A stretch of 64,000 nucleotides of DNA from Rhodoplanes tepidamans (GTDB lineage Bacteria > Pseudomonadota > Alphaproteobacteria > Rhizobiales > Xanthobacteraceae): positions 62,001-126,000 of the forward strand of contig NZ_JAUSUJ010000014.1 in assembly GCF_030813915.1 (NCBI RefSeq), in the 5' to 3' direction. How positions within the stretch are numbered: the first letter of the stretch is position 1; the number at the start of each line of letters is the position of its first letter. The translations under genes were made by a program, and so were the position numbers. This document shows, in pieces, positions 52,893 to 62,200 of the stretch. Under the pieces are notes generated by a model. The model made no database searches and was not told the origin of the DNA. It worked only from the letters and a program-made list of their open reading frames with translations.

Positions 52893-54530
52893 ATGACTGA
52901 TCATCTGCGCGCCGCCACCACCACCGGTCTCACGCGTCGCCATCTCCTGATCGGCGGCGCTGCCGCCGGCGTGCTCGGCACCCTGCACGGCGCCGCGGCA
53001 CAGACCTCGTCGAGGGTCACCATCGCCATGTCGCTCGGCGACGTGCCGCGCCTGTGGGCGGGGCCGGACGGCGGCTTCGAGGGCCTGCGCTTCGGCGGCT
53101 ACACGGTGTTCGACGCGCTGGTCGGCTGGGATCTCTCCTCGGCCGACAAGCCTTCGACGCTGGCGCCCGCCCTCGCGGAATCCTGGAGCATGGATCCGGC
53201 CGATCCCAAGCGCTGGATCGTCAAGCTGCGCCCGGGCGTGACATTCCACGACGGCACGCCGTTCGACGCGGATGCGGCGGTGTGGAACTTCGCCTCGGTG
53301 TTCGACGACAAGGCGCCCCAATATCTGGCGCAGCGCGCGCTGGGTATCCGCGGCCGTCTGCCGAGCGTCAAGGGCGCCGAGAAGATCGACGCGACGACCA
53401 TCGCGGTCGTCACCCATGCCGAGGATTCGCTGCTTCCCTATCAGCTCACCTTCCTGCTGTTCGCCAGCCCGGCGAAGTTCGCCGCGGTGGGCAGCGACTG
53501 GATGAAGTTCGCGGCGGATCCCGCCGGCACCGGACCGTTCAAGGTGATCAAGCTGGAGCCGCGGGTGCGCCTCGAGCTCGCCCGCAACGACGCCTATTGG
53601 GACAAGGCCCGGGTCGCCAAGGCGGCGACGCTGGTGCTGGTGCCGATCCCGGACGGCACCGCGCGGGTCGCTGCACTGCGCGCCGGCCAGGTGGACTTCA
53701 TCGAGTCGGTGCCGCCCGACACGATCCCGAGCCTGAAGGGCGCCGGCGTCGCCGTCACCATAAACATCTATCCGCACACCTGGATCTGGTACCTGTCGAC
53801 GTTGCCCGGCTCGGCCTTCGCCGACAAGCGGGTGCGGCAGGCCGCCAACCTGGCGATCGACCGCGCCGGCATCGTCGAGATGCTCAACGGCACGGCCATC
53901 GCGGCCGAGGGCATGGTGCCGCGCTCCTCGCCCTGGTTCGGCACGCCGAGCTTCGTGCTGAAGCACGATCCGGAGGCGGCCAAGAAGCTCCTCGCCGAAG
54001 CCGGCTACGGCCCCGGCAAGCCGGCGCGCGCCAAGATCCTGATCGCCAACTCGGGCGGCGGCCAGATGCAGCCGCTGCCGATGAACGAGGCGATCCAGCA
54101 GAACCTCAGCGCCGTCGGCATCGAGGTCGAGTATCAGGTCGTCGACTTCCTCACGTTGTTCACGGCCTATCGCAACGGCGCCAAGGCACCGGCCGACAAC
54201 CCGGTCGCCCTCAACCTGTCGCTGCCGACCCAGGATCCGACCAGCGGCTTCGTGCGCTGCTTCGACAGCGCTCTCGTCTCGCCGCGCGGCACCAACTGGG
54301 GCCACTACGCGAACCCGGCCGTCGACGCCGCCTTCAAGGAGGCGCAGCTCGCCCGCGACACGGCGGCGCGCGACCGCGCGCTCGCCAAGGCGCATACGCT
54401 GCTGGTCGACGATTGCGCCGCCCTGATGGTGGTGCACGACCGCAATCCGCGCGCCATGTCGGCCAAGCTGAAGGGCTTCGTCCAGCCGCAGAACTGGTTC
54501 GCCGACTTCACCCCGGTGTCGATGGGTTGA
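52893..54530 (+). CDS. Dipeptide-type ABC substrate-binding protein (SBP_bac_5)
   Basis: A 545-residue periplasmic binding protein of the DppA/OppA/NikA class. The N-terminus has a Tat-type signal (TRRHLLIGGAAAGVLG, cleaved near AAAQT). Family blocks include LAESWSMDPADPKRWIVKLR, GVTFHDGTPFDADAAVWNF and FADKRVRQAANLAIDR. Cognate permease and ATPase genes are not in the window. It precedes a dihydropyrimidinase-like gene on the same strand, so its ligand may be that enzyme's substrate. The 317-bp gap upstream (52576-52892) shows no gene. Confidence 0.92.
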   Translation: MTDHLRAATTTGLTRRHLLIGGAAAGVLGTLHGAAAQTSSRVTIAMSLGDVPRLWAGPDGGFEGLRFGGYTVFDALVGWDLSSADKPSTLAPALAESWSMDPADPKRWIVKLRPGVTFHDGTPFDADAAVWNFASVFDDKAPQYLAQRALGIRGRLPSVKGAEKIDATTIAVVTHAEDSLLPYQLTFLLFASPAKFAAVGSDWMKFAADPAGTGPFKVIKLEPRVRLELARNDAYWDKARVAKAATLVLVPIPDGTARVAALRAGQVDFIESVPPDTIPSLKGAGVAVTINIYPHTWIWYLSTLPGSAFADKRVRQAANLAIDRAGIVEMLNGTAIAAEGMVPRSSPWFGTPSFVLKHDPEAAKKLLAEAGYGPGKPARAKILIANSGGGQMQPLPMNEAIQQNLSAVGIEVEYQVVDFLTLFTAYRNGAKAPADNPVALNLSLPTQDPTSGFVRCFDSALVSPRGTNWGHYANPAVDAAFKEAQLARDTAARDRALAKAHTLLVDDCAALMVVHDRNPRAMSAKLKGFVQPQNWFADFTPVSMG

Positions 54531-54567
54531 AACGGTCGAACGCGGCACCATTGCTCCCCGTCACCCC

Positions 54568-54715
54568 GAGGTGCCCGGCGAAGCCGGGCCATGGCAAGTC
54601 GGCTTGCCGACTTGCCGAGGTTACATGCCGATCTCGGGCAAGCCCGAGATCAGGTGGGCGACGGCCCGCGAGTCCGGGGCCGCCTCCTTCGAGGCTCGCC
54701 GGCGGCGAGCACCTC
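54568..54715. repeat. Block of tandem perfect hairpins between SBP and hydrolase genes
   Basis: Three perfect stems follow each other: GCCCGGC/GCCGGGC (54573-54589), GGCAAGTCGGC/GCCGACTTGCC (54593-54616) and GATCTCGGGC/GCCCGAGATC (54630-54651). Outer arms GAGGTGC (54568-54574) and GCACCTC (54709-54715) enclose the block. It resembles a REP-type or composite palindromic element. In an operon it would protect the upstream SBP message and lower expression of the downstream gene. Confidence 0.7.
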
Positions 54716-54779
54716 AGGACGACGGCGCGAGGATTGGGGACGCCGACATGAGCCGCAACGAGTCTCGGGAGACAACCTG

Positions 54780-56126
54780 ATGAAAGCCGATCTGGTCGTG
54801 CGCAATGCACGCGTCGTGCGTCACGACGGCGAGTTCTTCGGCGGCGTCGCCGTGGTCGACGGGCGCATCGCCGCGCTCGGTGCCGACGCGCTGCTGCCCG
54901 ACGCCACGCGCGTCGTCGATGCCGAAGGCCGGGTGCTGATGCCCGGCGTCATCGACACCCATTGTCACCTCGGCTTCCACTATCCGTATGCCGAGGATCT
55001 GGCGACCGAGACGCCGCCCGCCGCGGTCGGCGGCGTCACCTCGGCGCTCGACTACACGCCGCTGGTCGACCCCGACTATCTCGGCTTCTTCCGCGAGAAG
55101 CAGCGCCAGATCACCGAGCATTCGGCGATCGACTGGGGCTTTCACCTCATCATCCAGCGCGAGGAGGACGTCCACCGGCTCCAGCGGATCACGGCCGACA
55201 CCGGCGTCGTCTCGTACAAGTTCTATTTCGGCTACGAGCCCGACAACGCCATCGGCATCGTGCCGGCCACCGACGGCTGGATCTACGGGGCGATGCGGGC
55301 GCTCGCGGAGATTCCCGGCGGCGTCATCAACGTCCATTGCGAGAACACCGCGATCGGCACCTGGCTGGAACGCGAGATCCGCCCCACCGGCCGTCAGGAT
55401 CTCGGCGCCTATCAGGAGTCGCGGCCGAGCTTCGTCGAGGAGGAGACGATCCGGCGGATGATCTTCTTCTCGGAGCTCACCGGCTGCCCGCTGCATGTCG
55501 TCCATACCACCATCGGGGCCGGCGTGAAGCTCGGCGTCGAGGCGCGCTCGCGCGGCGTCGACGTCACCATCGAGACCTGCCCGCATTATCTCACCCGCAC
55601 CTCCTACGACGCCGACCTGGACATGAAGGCGAAGATCTGCCCGCCGCTGCGCAACAAGGACGAGCAGGAGGCTCTTTGGCGCGGTGTGGCGGACGGGGGA
55701 ATCTTCTCGATCGGCACCGACCACGTGCCGTTCCGCCCGAAGAAAGGCGTGGATCTGTGGACCGAGTCGCCCGGCGCCGTCGGCTTCCAGTGGGAGCTGC
55801 CGCTGATGCTGCACTACGGCCATCACGCCCGCGGCGTGCCGTTGTCGCGGCTGGTCGCGCTGAGCTCGTGGAATCCGGCGCGCCGCTTCAGCCTCGCGCC
55901 CAGGAAGGGCACGCTGCAGGTCGGCGCCGACGCCGATCTCGTGCTGGTCGATCTCGATCTGGAGAAGGCCGTGACGCACCAGGGCAAGGGCCACTGCATC
56001 TACGAGGGCATGACGCTGAAGGGCTGGCCCGTCATGACCATCGTGGCCGGCGCCGTGGTGGCCGAGAACGGCGCCTTCGACGACACTGCCGTTCGCCCCG
56101 CCCGCTGCCTCAACCTGCTGGCGTGA
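54780..56126 (+). CDS. Dihydropyrimidinase/hydantoinase-like amidohydrolase
   Basis: A 448-residue metal-dependent cyclic amidohydrolase. It has metal motif DTHCHLGFHYPY (HxH), the carboxylated-lysine region VVSYKFYFGYEP, further His ligands in INVHCEN and VHTTIG, and FSIGTDHVPF with the catalytic Asp. The substrate would be a cyclic ureide or imide such as a hydantoin or dihydropyrimidine. The ATG at 54780 was chosen over an upstream in-frame start that lies in the hairpin block. It is probably co-transcribed with the binding-protein gene. Allantoinase or dihydroorotase activity is an alternative. Confidence 0.87.
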   Translation: MKADLVVRNARVVRHDGEFFGGVAVVDGRIAALGADALLPDATRVVDAEGRVLMPGVIDTHCHLGFHYPYAEDLATETPPAAVGGVTSALDYTPLVDPDYLGFFREKQRQITEHSAIDWGFHLIIQREEDVHRLQRITADTGVVSYKFYFGYEPDNAIGIVPATDGWIYGAMRALAEIPGGVINVHCENTAIGTWLEREIRPTGRQDLGAYQESRPSFVEEETIRRMIFFSELTGCPLHVVHTTIGAGVKLGVEARSRGVDVTIETCPHYLTRTSYDADLDMKAKICPPLRNKDEQEALWRGVADGGIFSIGTDHVPFRPKKGVDLWTESPGAVGFQWELPLMLHYGHHARGVPLSRLVALSSWNPARRFSLAPRKGTLQVGADADLVLVDLDLEKAVTHQGKGHCIYEGMTLKGWPVMTIVAGAVVAENGAFDDTAVRPARCLNLLA

Positions 56127-56568
56127 CCCGGCCGGCCTGACCCGGGCGCCTCGGTGCCGGTCTGCGAAGACCGCGATCCGACCCGCTTCGACGTGCCGAG
56201 GCGAAGGCGTTCTCCCGGCCTCGTACGGCGGCAGCGCGCCACGCTCGGCACCGGAACGACTTTCCTAAAATACCGCCAAATTTTGTAAACCGTTCTAAGA
56301 ACAAGAGAATTATAGTCACTCCTGCTCGCCGATCACGAACACGTGAGAGCCCGGAGGGGAAACTTTCCCGGCCCGTATCGGTTGTTGGCGGCAGAGGGGA
56401 TGGTGCGCTGCACGGGGCGAGGTCGATCCAGCCTGACAATCGGTGAGCCGAACGGCGTCTTGGCCGCACGGCGACGTGACCCGGACGGGACCGTCAACCG
56501 AGACTCCAGGGATTGAACCGGCCCCCGGCCCGCGGCGACCAACGGACAAGCTCGATGGGAGGGGTCAC
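56127..56568. other. Gap of 440 bp without a supported gene
   Basis: An AT-rich patch at about 56263-56325 (CTAAAATACCGCCAAATTTT and onward) is the likely promoter region for the small membrane protein gene. No hairpin with T-run, repeat or RNA gene was recognised. Confidence 0.35.
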
Positions 56569-56775
56569 ATGAACAACGCGTCGCTCGCCACCGCCGACCG
56601 GCTCACCCACCTGAAGGTGGTCGTGCTCGCGCTGGTCGCCTCGATCGCGATCATGGTGATCGGCATCACGGCCCATGCAGTGGACGACACGCGCGCCTAC
56701 GGCGTCGCCGCCGTTCCCGTGAAGGCCGGCAAGGTCATGGTCTCCACCACCGACGCGCCGACCCTGGTGCGCTGA
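56569..56775 (+). CDS. Small single-pass membrane protein
   Basis: A 68-residue protein. The ATG at 56569 follows GGGAGGGG at good spacing. An N-terminal amphipathic stretch (MNNASLATADRLTHLK) is followed by one strong hydrophobic segment (VVVLALVASIAIMVIGITAH, residues 17-36) and a short soluble tail. I do not recognise a family with a known role. A strong terminator downstream supports it as a real transcription unit. Confidence 0.65.
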   Translation: MNNASLATADRLTHLKVVVLALVASIAIMVIGITAHAVDDTRAYGVAAVPVKAGKVMVSTTDAPTLVR

Positions 56776-56850
56776 GCCTTCTCTTTCCCTGTCGCCGGCG
56801 ATGCCCCGCCGGGCGACAGACACCACGCCGAACCTCCAGACGTCGCAAGC

Positions 56851-56881
56851 GGCCGGGCCCCAGCCCGGCCGTTTTGCTTTT
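56851..56881 (+). terminator. Rho-independent terminator after the small membrane protein gene
   Basis: A perfect stem GGCCGGGC/GCCCGGCC with loop CCCA is followed by GTTTTGCTTTT. It lies 75 bp after the stop codon. Confidence 0.88.
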
Positions 56882-57004
56882 CCCGACAGGCGGCAATGAT
56901 GTACGGGTCCGGCTCGGATCCGGCCATCGCCCCGGCCGCCCTTACGGGACGGCGCGCAGCGCCGGTCTGTCCGTCGCGGCCGCGACCGGTTCAGGGCCTT
57001 CCCG

Positions 57005-57036
57005 CGAACAAAAACCCCGCCATTCGCGGCGGGGTT
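57005..57036 (-). terminator. Rho-independent terminator of ctrA
   Basis: On the minus strand AACCCCGCC/GGCGGGGTT pair with a 6-nt loop and are followed by TTTTTG. It lies about 95 bp downstream of the ctrA stop. The rest of 56882-57128 shows nothing else. Confidence 0.88.
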
Positions 57037-57128
57037 CGGAAGCGTCCGAGTTCGGGAGGAGAGCCCGCGGCTCGACGAAACTCGGGACAACGCGACGGCG
57101 CGGTGCGGGCGCGTGCGCCGTTTCGGGT

Positions 57129-57830
57129 TCAGATGGCGATGCGGGCCTCGTCGTCGCTCGGCTCGCGCAGAACGTAGCCGCGGCCCCACACCGTCTCGAT
57201 GTAGTTGCGGCCCTGCGACGCGTTCGCCAGCTTCTTCCGCAGCTTGCAGATGAACACGTCGATGATCTTCAGCTCGGGCTCGTCCATGCCGCCGTAGAGA
57301 TGGTTGAGGAACATCTCCTTGGTCAGCGTCGTGCCCTTGCGCAGGCTGAGGAGCTCCAGCATCTGGTACTCCTTGCCGGTGAGATGCACCCGCTGGCCGC
57401 CGACCTCGACCGTCTTGGTGTCGAGATTGACGATCAGGTCGCCGGTCTGGATGACCGACTGGGCGTGGCCCTTCGACCGGCGCACGATCGCATGGATCCG
57501 CGCCACCAGTTCGTCCTTGTGGAACGGCTTGGTCATGTAGTCGTCGGCGCCGAAGCCGAGGCCCTTCACCTTGTCCTCGATGCCGGCGAGGCCGGACAGG
57601 ATCAGGATCGGCGTCTTGACCTTGGAGACCCGCAACGCCCGCAGCACCTCGAAGCCCGACATGTCCGGCAGGTTGAGGTCGAGCAGGATAATGTCGTAGT
57701 CGTAGAGCTTGCCGAGGTCGACGCCCTCCTCGCCGAGATCCGTCGTGTAGACGTTGAAGCTCTCCGACTTCAGCATCAGCTCGATGGATTGCGCAGTCGC
57801 GCTGTCGTCTTCGATCAGGAGAACGCGCAT
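57129..57830 (-). CDS. ctrA: Cell-cycle response regulator CtrA
   Basis: A 233-residue OmpR-type regulator, the master cell-cycle and motility regulator of alphaproteobacteria. The receiver begins [20 protein letters not shown] with phospho-acceptor Asp51 in [14 protein letters not shown] and Lys in [10 protein letters not shown]. The winged helix has [15 protein letters not shown] and [16 protein letters not shown], which bind TTAA-N7-TTAA. The ATG at 57830 gives the exact family N-terminus; longer starts were rejected. The C-terminus ends ARIAI, without the Ala-Ala end that Caulobacter CtrA uses for ClpXP degradation. It is divergent from fliI. Confidence 0.97.
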   Translation of the reverse strand: MRVLLIEDDSATAQSIELMLKSESFNVYTTDLGEEGVDLGKLYDYDIILLDLNLPDMSGFEVLRALRVSKVKTPILILSGLAGIEDKVKGLGFGADDYMTKPFHKDELVARIHAIVRRSKGHAQSVIQTGDLIVNLDTKTVEVGGQRVHLTGKEYQMLELLSLRKGTTLTKEMFLNHLYGGMDEPELKIIDVFICKLRKKLANASQGRNYIETVWGRGYVLREPSDDEARIAI

Positions 57831-57910
57831 GCCAGTCCCCTTCCATGCCGCGTCGGATTGAGGGCGGCCCGCCGCAGTGCCGGCCAACTCTGACGCCTCG
57901 GGACCCAACT

Positions 57911-58109
57911 GATTCGAAAGGTTAACGGCCAATCCTTAACAAAGTCTGATTCCCCAGCGCAAGACAGTGCTGGGCAATTTCGCCAGAATCGGCCTAAAAT
58001 GCTGTGGCGGGATGGTTTTTTGGGCACGTTCACGCTCACATCTCACTTTAGGAAGTGGCCGTAACCGATTCAGTCGACTCGCCCCTCCGTCACCGGGGAG
58101 ACGAGATTC
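57911..58109. promoter_or_regulatory. ctrA-fliI intergenic control region with five GANTC sites
   Basis: CcrM methylation sites GANTC occur at 57911, 57948, 58067, 58076 and 58105, five within 199 bp. TTAA elements that could be CtrA half-sites are at 57922 and 57936 and again near 58139. In Caulobacter a GANTC site in the ctrA promoter links transcription to replication-fork passage. The density here suggests the same logic. The gap 57831-58209 holds no gene. Confidence 0.6.
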
Positions 58110-58209
58110 CGGAAGGACCCGAGGACGGTGATCCAATGATTAACGCTCCGGGTAAACATCGAGTTAAGAGTTTCCGGTTCGTTGCTGGCGGTGCTGCGGT
58201 GCGCCCCCG

Positions 58210-59547
58210 GTGCGGGAGGGACGGTTGAGGACGCTCGCCGACCAGATCGCCGAGATCGACGGTGTCGAGGTGTTCGGCCGCGTCGTCGGCGTGAAGGGCC
58301 TGATGGTCGAGGTGGCGGGCCCGCTGCACGCGATGTCGGTCGGCGCCCGCGTCGGAATCGAGACCACGGCCCGCACCATTCCCTGCGAAGTCGTTGGATT
58401 TTCGGGCAATCACGCGCTGCTGATGCCGTTCGCCGCGCTGGAGGGCGTGCGGCGCGGCTGCCGCGCCGTAGTGATGTCGGCGGCCGCCGCGGTGCGGCCG
58501 TCGGGCGGCTGGCTCGGCCGGGTCGTCAACGCCCTCGGCGAGCCGGTCGACGGGCTCGGCCCGCTGCCGATTGGTCCGACACCGTGTCGTTTCCGCAACA
58601 GTCCGCCGTCGGCGCATGCCCGGCGGCGGGTCGGCGGACCGATCGACCTCGGCGTGCGGGCGCTCAACACCTTCATCACCTGCTGCCGCGGCCAGCGCAT
58701 GGGCATCTTCGCCGGCTCCGGCGTCGGCAAGTCGGTGCTGCTGTCGATGCTGGCCCGCAACGTCGACGCCGACGTGTCGGTGATCGGGCTGGTCGGCGAG
58801 CGCGGCCGCGAGGTGCAGGAGTTCCTGCAGGACGACCTCGGGCCGGAGGGCCTCGCCCGCTCGGTCGTCGTGGTCGCCACCTCGGACGAGCCGGCCCTGA
58901 TGCGCCGCCAGGCCGCCTATCTGACGCTCGCCATCGCCGAGTACTTCCGCGACGAGGGCAAGAGCGTGCTGGTGCTGATGGATTCGGTGACGCGCTTCGC
59001 CATGGCGCAGCGCGAGATCGGCCTGTCGGCCGGCGAGCCGCCGACCTCCAAGGGCTACACGCCGACCGTCTTCACCGAGCTGCCGCGCCTGCTCGAGCGC
59101 GCCGGCCCGGGTGCCGGCGCCGGTGCGATCACCGGCATCTTCACGGTGCTGGTCGACGGCGACGATCACAACGAGCCGGTCGCCGACGCGGTGCGCGGCA
59201 TTCTCGACGGCCACATCGTGATGGAGCGGGCGATCGCCGAGCGGGGCCGCTATCCCGCCATCAACATCCTGAAGTCGATCTCGCGGACCATGCCGAAGGC
59301 GTGCGATCCGGCCTATCTGCCGGTGATCATGCAGGCCCGCAAGGTGATGGCGACCTATGCCGACATGGAAGAGCTGATCCGGCTCGGCGCGTACCGGCCG
59401 GGCTCCAGCGCCGAGGTGGACGAGGCGATCAAGCTGCACGACCCGATCGAGGCCTTCCTGTCCCAGGGCAAGGCCGAGTCGACGCCACTCGCGGAGGGAT
59501 ACAAGAAATTGCAGGAAATCCTCATGGTCGCAGAAACCGAAAACTAA
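58210..59547 (+). CDS. fliI: Flagellum-specific ATPase FliI
   Basis: A 445-residue ATPase of the flagellar export apparatus, homologous to F1-beta. Walker A is [12 protein letters not shown], followed by [14 protein letters not shown] and [20 protein letters not shown] (Walker B), then [14 protein letters not shown]. The GTG at 58210 is taken; a TTG at 58225 with GGGAGG directly upstream is a possible alternative. fliJ follows after 102 bp. The promoter region is shared with divergent ctrA. Confidence 0.95.
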   Translation: MREGRLRTLADQIAEIDGVEVFGRVVGVKGLMVEVAGPLHAMSVGARVGIETTARTIPCEVVGFSGNHALLMPFAALEGVRRGCRAVVMSAAAAVRPSGGWLGRVVNALGEPVDGLGPLPIGPTPCRFRNSPPSAHARRRVGGPIDLGVRALNTFITCCRGQRMGIFAGSGVGKSVLLSMLARNVDADVSVIGLVGERGREVQEFLQDDLGPEGLARSVVVVATSDEPALMRRQAAYLTLAIAEYFRDEGKSVLVLMDSVTRFAMAQREIGLSAGEPPTSKGYTPTVFTELPRLLERAGPGAGAGAITGIFTVLVDGDDHNEPVADAVRGILDGHIVMERAIAERGRYPAINILKSISRTMPKACDPAYLPVIMQARKVMATYADMEELIRLGAYRPGSSAEVDEAIKLHDPIEAFLSQGKAESTPLAEGYKKLQEILMVAETEN

Positions 59548-59649
59548 GAATATGCTCCCAGAATGAGCGCCTGTTCGGAGCGGCTCTCGGCCCATGCGTG
59601 CCAGGCTGCGTTCGAGGCTGCGCTCGGGGCTTCTGGGGAGTAACAGTCG

Positions 59650-60066
59650 ATGAAGTCGCGCGATACACTCATTCGGCTCAAGAAATTTCAGGTCGACGAG
59701 AACCGCCGCAAGGTCGCTCAGATCGAGACCATGATCGCCGAGTTCCTGCGGATGGCGTCCGATCTCGACCGCGAGATCCAGGTGGAGCAGGAGCGGGCCG
59801 GCATCAACGACCCGGGCCACTTCGCCTATCCGACCTATGCCAAGGCCGCGATGCAGCGGCGCGAAAACCTCAAGCGGTCGGCCGACGAGCTGTCCGGCCA
59901 GCTGGAGGAGGCGCGCGCCGCGCTGCAGGAATCCTTCGAGGAGCTCAAGAAGGTCGAGCTGCTCGACGAGCGCGACCAGCTCCGCGAGCGCACCGCCGAG
60001 CACGCCCGCGAGCAGAACGAGCTCGATTCGATCGCCGGCATGCGGGCCCGCAGCGCCATCGCCTGA
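59650..60066 (+). CDS. fliJ: Flagellar export protein FliJ
   Basis: A 138-residue, almost wholly coiled-coil protein (MKSRDTLIRLKKFQVDENRR start; heptads to residue about 130), the typical FliJ form. FliJ links the FliI ring to FlhA and escorts chaperones. Its place directly after fliI and its length settle the call despite low sequence conservation in the family. A GGGGAG ribosome site precedes the ATG. Confidence 0.9.
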   Translation: MKSRDTLIRLKKFQVDENRRKVAQIETMIAEFLRMASDLDREIQVEQERAGINDPGHFAYPTYAKAAMQRRENLKRSADELSGQLEEARAALQESFEELKKVELLDERDQLRERTAEHAREQNELDSIAGMRARSAIA

Positions 60067-60176
60067 TCCGAACCGTACCGACGGGTCGAAGGCCCGGGCT
60101 CGCGCCCGGGCCTTCGCGTCTTTGCGGATCCCCCGCCTTCGGCCATAATCCGGCCGGGTGGGAACGGGGCACCGGG

Positions 60177-60761
60177 ATGCCGACATCGGCCGAACTGGTC
60201 TGGCTGCTGGCCGGAGTCGCCAAGAGCGACGTCGCGGCCTTCGAGCGCCTCTATGCGGCGACCCGGGCGAAGCTCTACGGCGTGGTGCTCGGCATCGTGC
60301 AGGGCCCGGCCCTGGCGGGCGAGGTCCTGCAGGACGCCTATCTGGCGATCTGGACGGCGGCGCCCCGCTTCGACCCGGTCCATGCGACGCCGATGACCTG
60401 GATGGTGGCGATCGCCCGCGCCCACGCCATCGCGGCGGCGCGCCGCACCGGTGCGATCGTGATCGACATGGAGGCCGATCCGGACGCCGACGCGTCGGAG
60501 GACCGGACCGACGCCGCCGAGGCGGAGAGCGCCGACGCTGCCGATCCGCCGGCCGCCCGGGTGGCGAGCGAGGCGCTCAAGCGCCTGCTCGCCGGTCTCG
60601 GCCGGCTCGAGCCGGACCGGCAGCGCATGCTGCTGCTCGCCTATTTCAGCGGGACCGCGCGCACCGCGCTCGCCGCGGAGTTCGACCGGCCGGTCGACAC
60701 GATCAGGACGCAGCTCCGGCACGCGCTCGCCGACCTGCGGGAGTTCTTGGGGAATGAGTGA
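60177..60761 (+). CDS. ECF sigma factor (SigK/RpoE-like)
   Basis: A 194-residue ECF sigma factor. Region 2 covers DVAAFERLYAATRAKLYGVV through AYLAIWTAAPRFDP and TPMTWMVAIARAHAI. A short acidic linker (residues about 97-125) is followed by region 4 (LGRLEPDRQRMLLLAYFSG; DTIRTQLRHALADLREFL). The ATG at 60177 opens the frame. It overlaps the anti-sigma gene by 8 bp, the usual ECF/RskA pairing. The trigger is unknown; such pairs often answer oxidative or envelope stress. Confidence 0.9.
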   Translation: MPTSAELVWLLAGVAKSDVAAFERLYAATRAKLYGVVLGIVQGPALAGEVLQDAYLAIWTAAPRFDPVHATPMTWMVAIARAHAIAAARRTGAIVIDMEADPDADASEDRTDAAEAESADAADPPAARVASEALKRLLAGLGRLEPDRQRMLLLAYFSGTARTALAAEFDRPVDTIRTQLRHALADLREFLGNE

Positions 60762-62103
60762 CGACGACCGCGCGGGCCTGGCCGCCGAGTACGTGCTCGG
60801 CACGCTGGACGCCGACGAACGCGACGAGGCGGCCGCGCTGATCGCCAGCGACCCGGCCTTCGCGGCGCTGGTCGCGGCGTGGGAGCGCCGGCTCGGCGAA
60901 CTGCATGCCATGGTGGAGCCGGTTACGCCGCCGGCCGAGATCTGGATGGCGCTGCGCGCCCGGCTGCCCGACCCGGCCCGCGAGGCCGCCGCCCCGCCGG
61001 CGACCGCTCCGTCCGAGCTGCCGGACACCGCCCCCGGACCGGCGCAGACCGCGACGGCGCACGCCGAATCCAGCCGCGCCGAGGAGATCCGGGCCGGAAC
61101 GCGCGAGAGCGAGACGACGCATGCCGGGGCGACGGCGGAGCCGGCGCAGCCGCGCGCCCCCCCGGAGCCCGACGTGCCCGACATCCTGCGCGCCGTCGCC
61201 GAGGCGCTGGCGGTGCCGCCGGACGATTCCCGCAACGCCGCTCCGTCGTTCTCGGCGGCGACGCCGGCCGCCGCGTCCGGCACCGTTTCGGCCGAGCGGA
61301 TCGCCGGCGACACCGCCGGCGAGTCGGCCGCTCCCGGAGCGAAGACCACCAACGGCTCCGGTCCGGATCTCCGCGCCGGGATCGGGCCGACCGCCGCCGT
61401 CGACGCGCACGACGGCATCGACCTCGCCGTCGATGCCGAGGATGCGATCGCGCAGCCGGGGCGCGACCTCGTGCTGCCGCCGCCGGGAGACGACGAGGCG
61501 GTGCGCCGGCTGGTCCGCAGCGTCCAGCGCTGGCGCAGCCTGGCCGCCGGCCTCGCCGCGTTCGCCATCGCGCTCGCCGCCATCACAGTGACGGCGGCGA
61601 TCGCACCCGACCGGCTGCCGGAGCCGCTGCGCCTCGCGCCGCAGACCGTCGAGGTGGTGCGCGAGGTGGTGCGCACCGTCGAGGCTCCGGCGCCGCCGCC
61701 GGTCCCGGCGAACGAGCCGGCCCGCCATGTCGCGGTGCTGCAGGCGGAGGGCACGACGCCCGCCTTCCTGGTGTCGCTGCAGCCGGACCGCAGGAGCCTG
61801 ATGGTGCGTCGGGTGAAGGCCGCCGACGAGGGCGACAGGCGCTACGAGCTGTGGCTGGTCTCGGACAAGCTGTCGGCGCCGCGCTCGCTCGGCCTGCTCG
61901 GCACCGGCGAGTTCACCATCGTGCCGGCGGTCGCCGATCTGCCGGCCGACCTGGTCGAGAGCGCCGTCTACGCGGTGTCGCTCGAAGCCGAGACCGGCTC
62001 GCCGGTCGAAGGACCTTCCGGCCCGGTGCTCGCTTCCGGCCGGCTGATCGAGGCGGTCCCGGTGATGCCGGCCAGCCCACCGAGCGGCAGCGGCGGACCG
62101 TGA
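60754..62103 (+). CDS. RskA-type anti-sigma factor with very long linker
   Basis: A 449-residue membrane anti-sigma factor. The N-terminal sigma-binding part (GLAAEYVLGTLDADERDEAA, residues 8-27; VAAWERRLGEL) is followed by an Ala/Pro/Glu-rich disordered stretch (about 75-245), one TM helix (about 265-287) and a C-terminal RskA beta domain (PAFLVSLQPDRRSLMVRRVK; YELWLVSDK). Typical RskA proteins have about 230-260 residues, so some 180 residues of linker are extra. It holds the sigma factor at the membrane until signalled. A terminator follows. Confidence 0.88.
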   Translation: MSDDDRAGLAAEYVLGTLDADERDEAAALIASDPAFAALVAAWERRLGELHAMVEPVTPPAEIWMALRARLPDPAREAAAPPATAPSELPDTAPGPAQTATAHAESSRAEEIRAGTRESETTHAGATAEPAQPRAPPEPDVPDILRAVAEALAVPPDDSRNAAPSFSAATPAAASGTVSAERIAGDTAGESAAPGAKTTNGSGPDLRAGIGPTAAVDAHDGIDLAVDAEDAIAQPGRDLVLPPPGDDEAVRRLVRSVQRWRSLAAGLAAFAIALAAITVTAAIAPDRLPEPLRLAPQTVEVVREVVRTVEAPAPPPVPANEPARHVAVLQAEGTTPAFLVSLQPDRRSLMVRRVKAADEGDRRYELWLVSDKLSAPRSLGLLGTGEFTIVPAVADLPADLVESAVYAVSLEAETGSPVEGPSGPVLASGRLIEAVPVMPASPPSGSGGP

Positions 62104-62130
62104 TCCGTTCGCGGCGGCAGGCCGCGACGA

Positions 62131-62158
62131 AAGACGCCCGGCTTTCGCCGGGCGTCTT
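62131..62158. terminator. Bidirectional terminator between anti-sigma and cheR
   Basis: AAGACGCCCGGC and GCCGGGCGTCTT form a perfect 12-bp stem with a TTTC loop between two convergent genes. It has an A-rich left base and T-containing right base, fitting termination from both sides. Confidence 0.8.
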
Positions 62159-62200
62159 CGTCGGGGGATTTTCGCGGCCGCGGGCCGCGCAACCAGAGGC

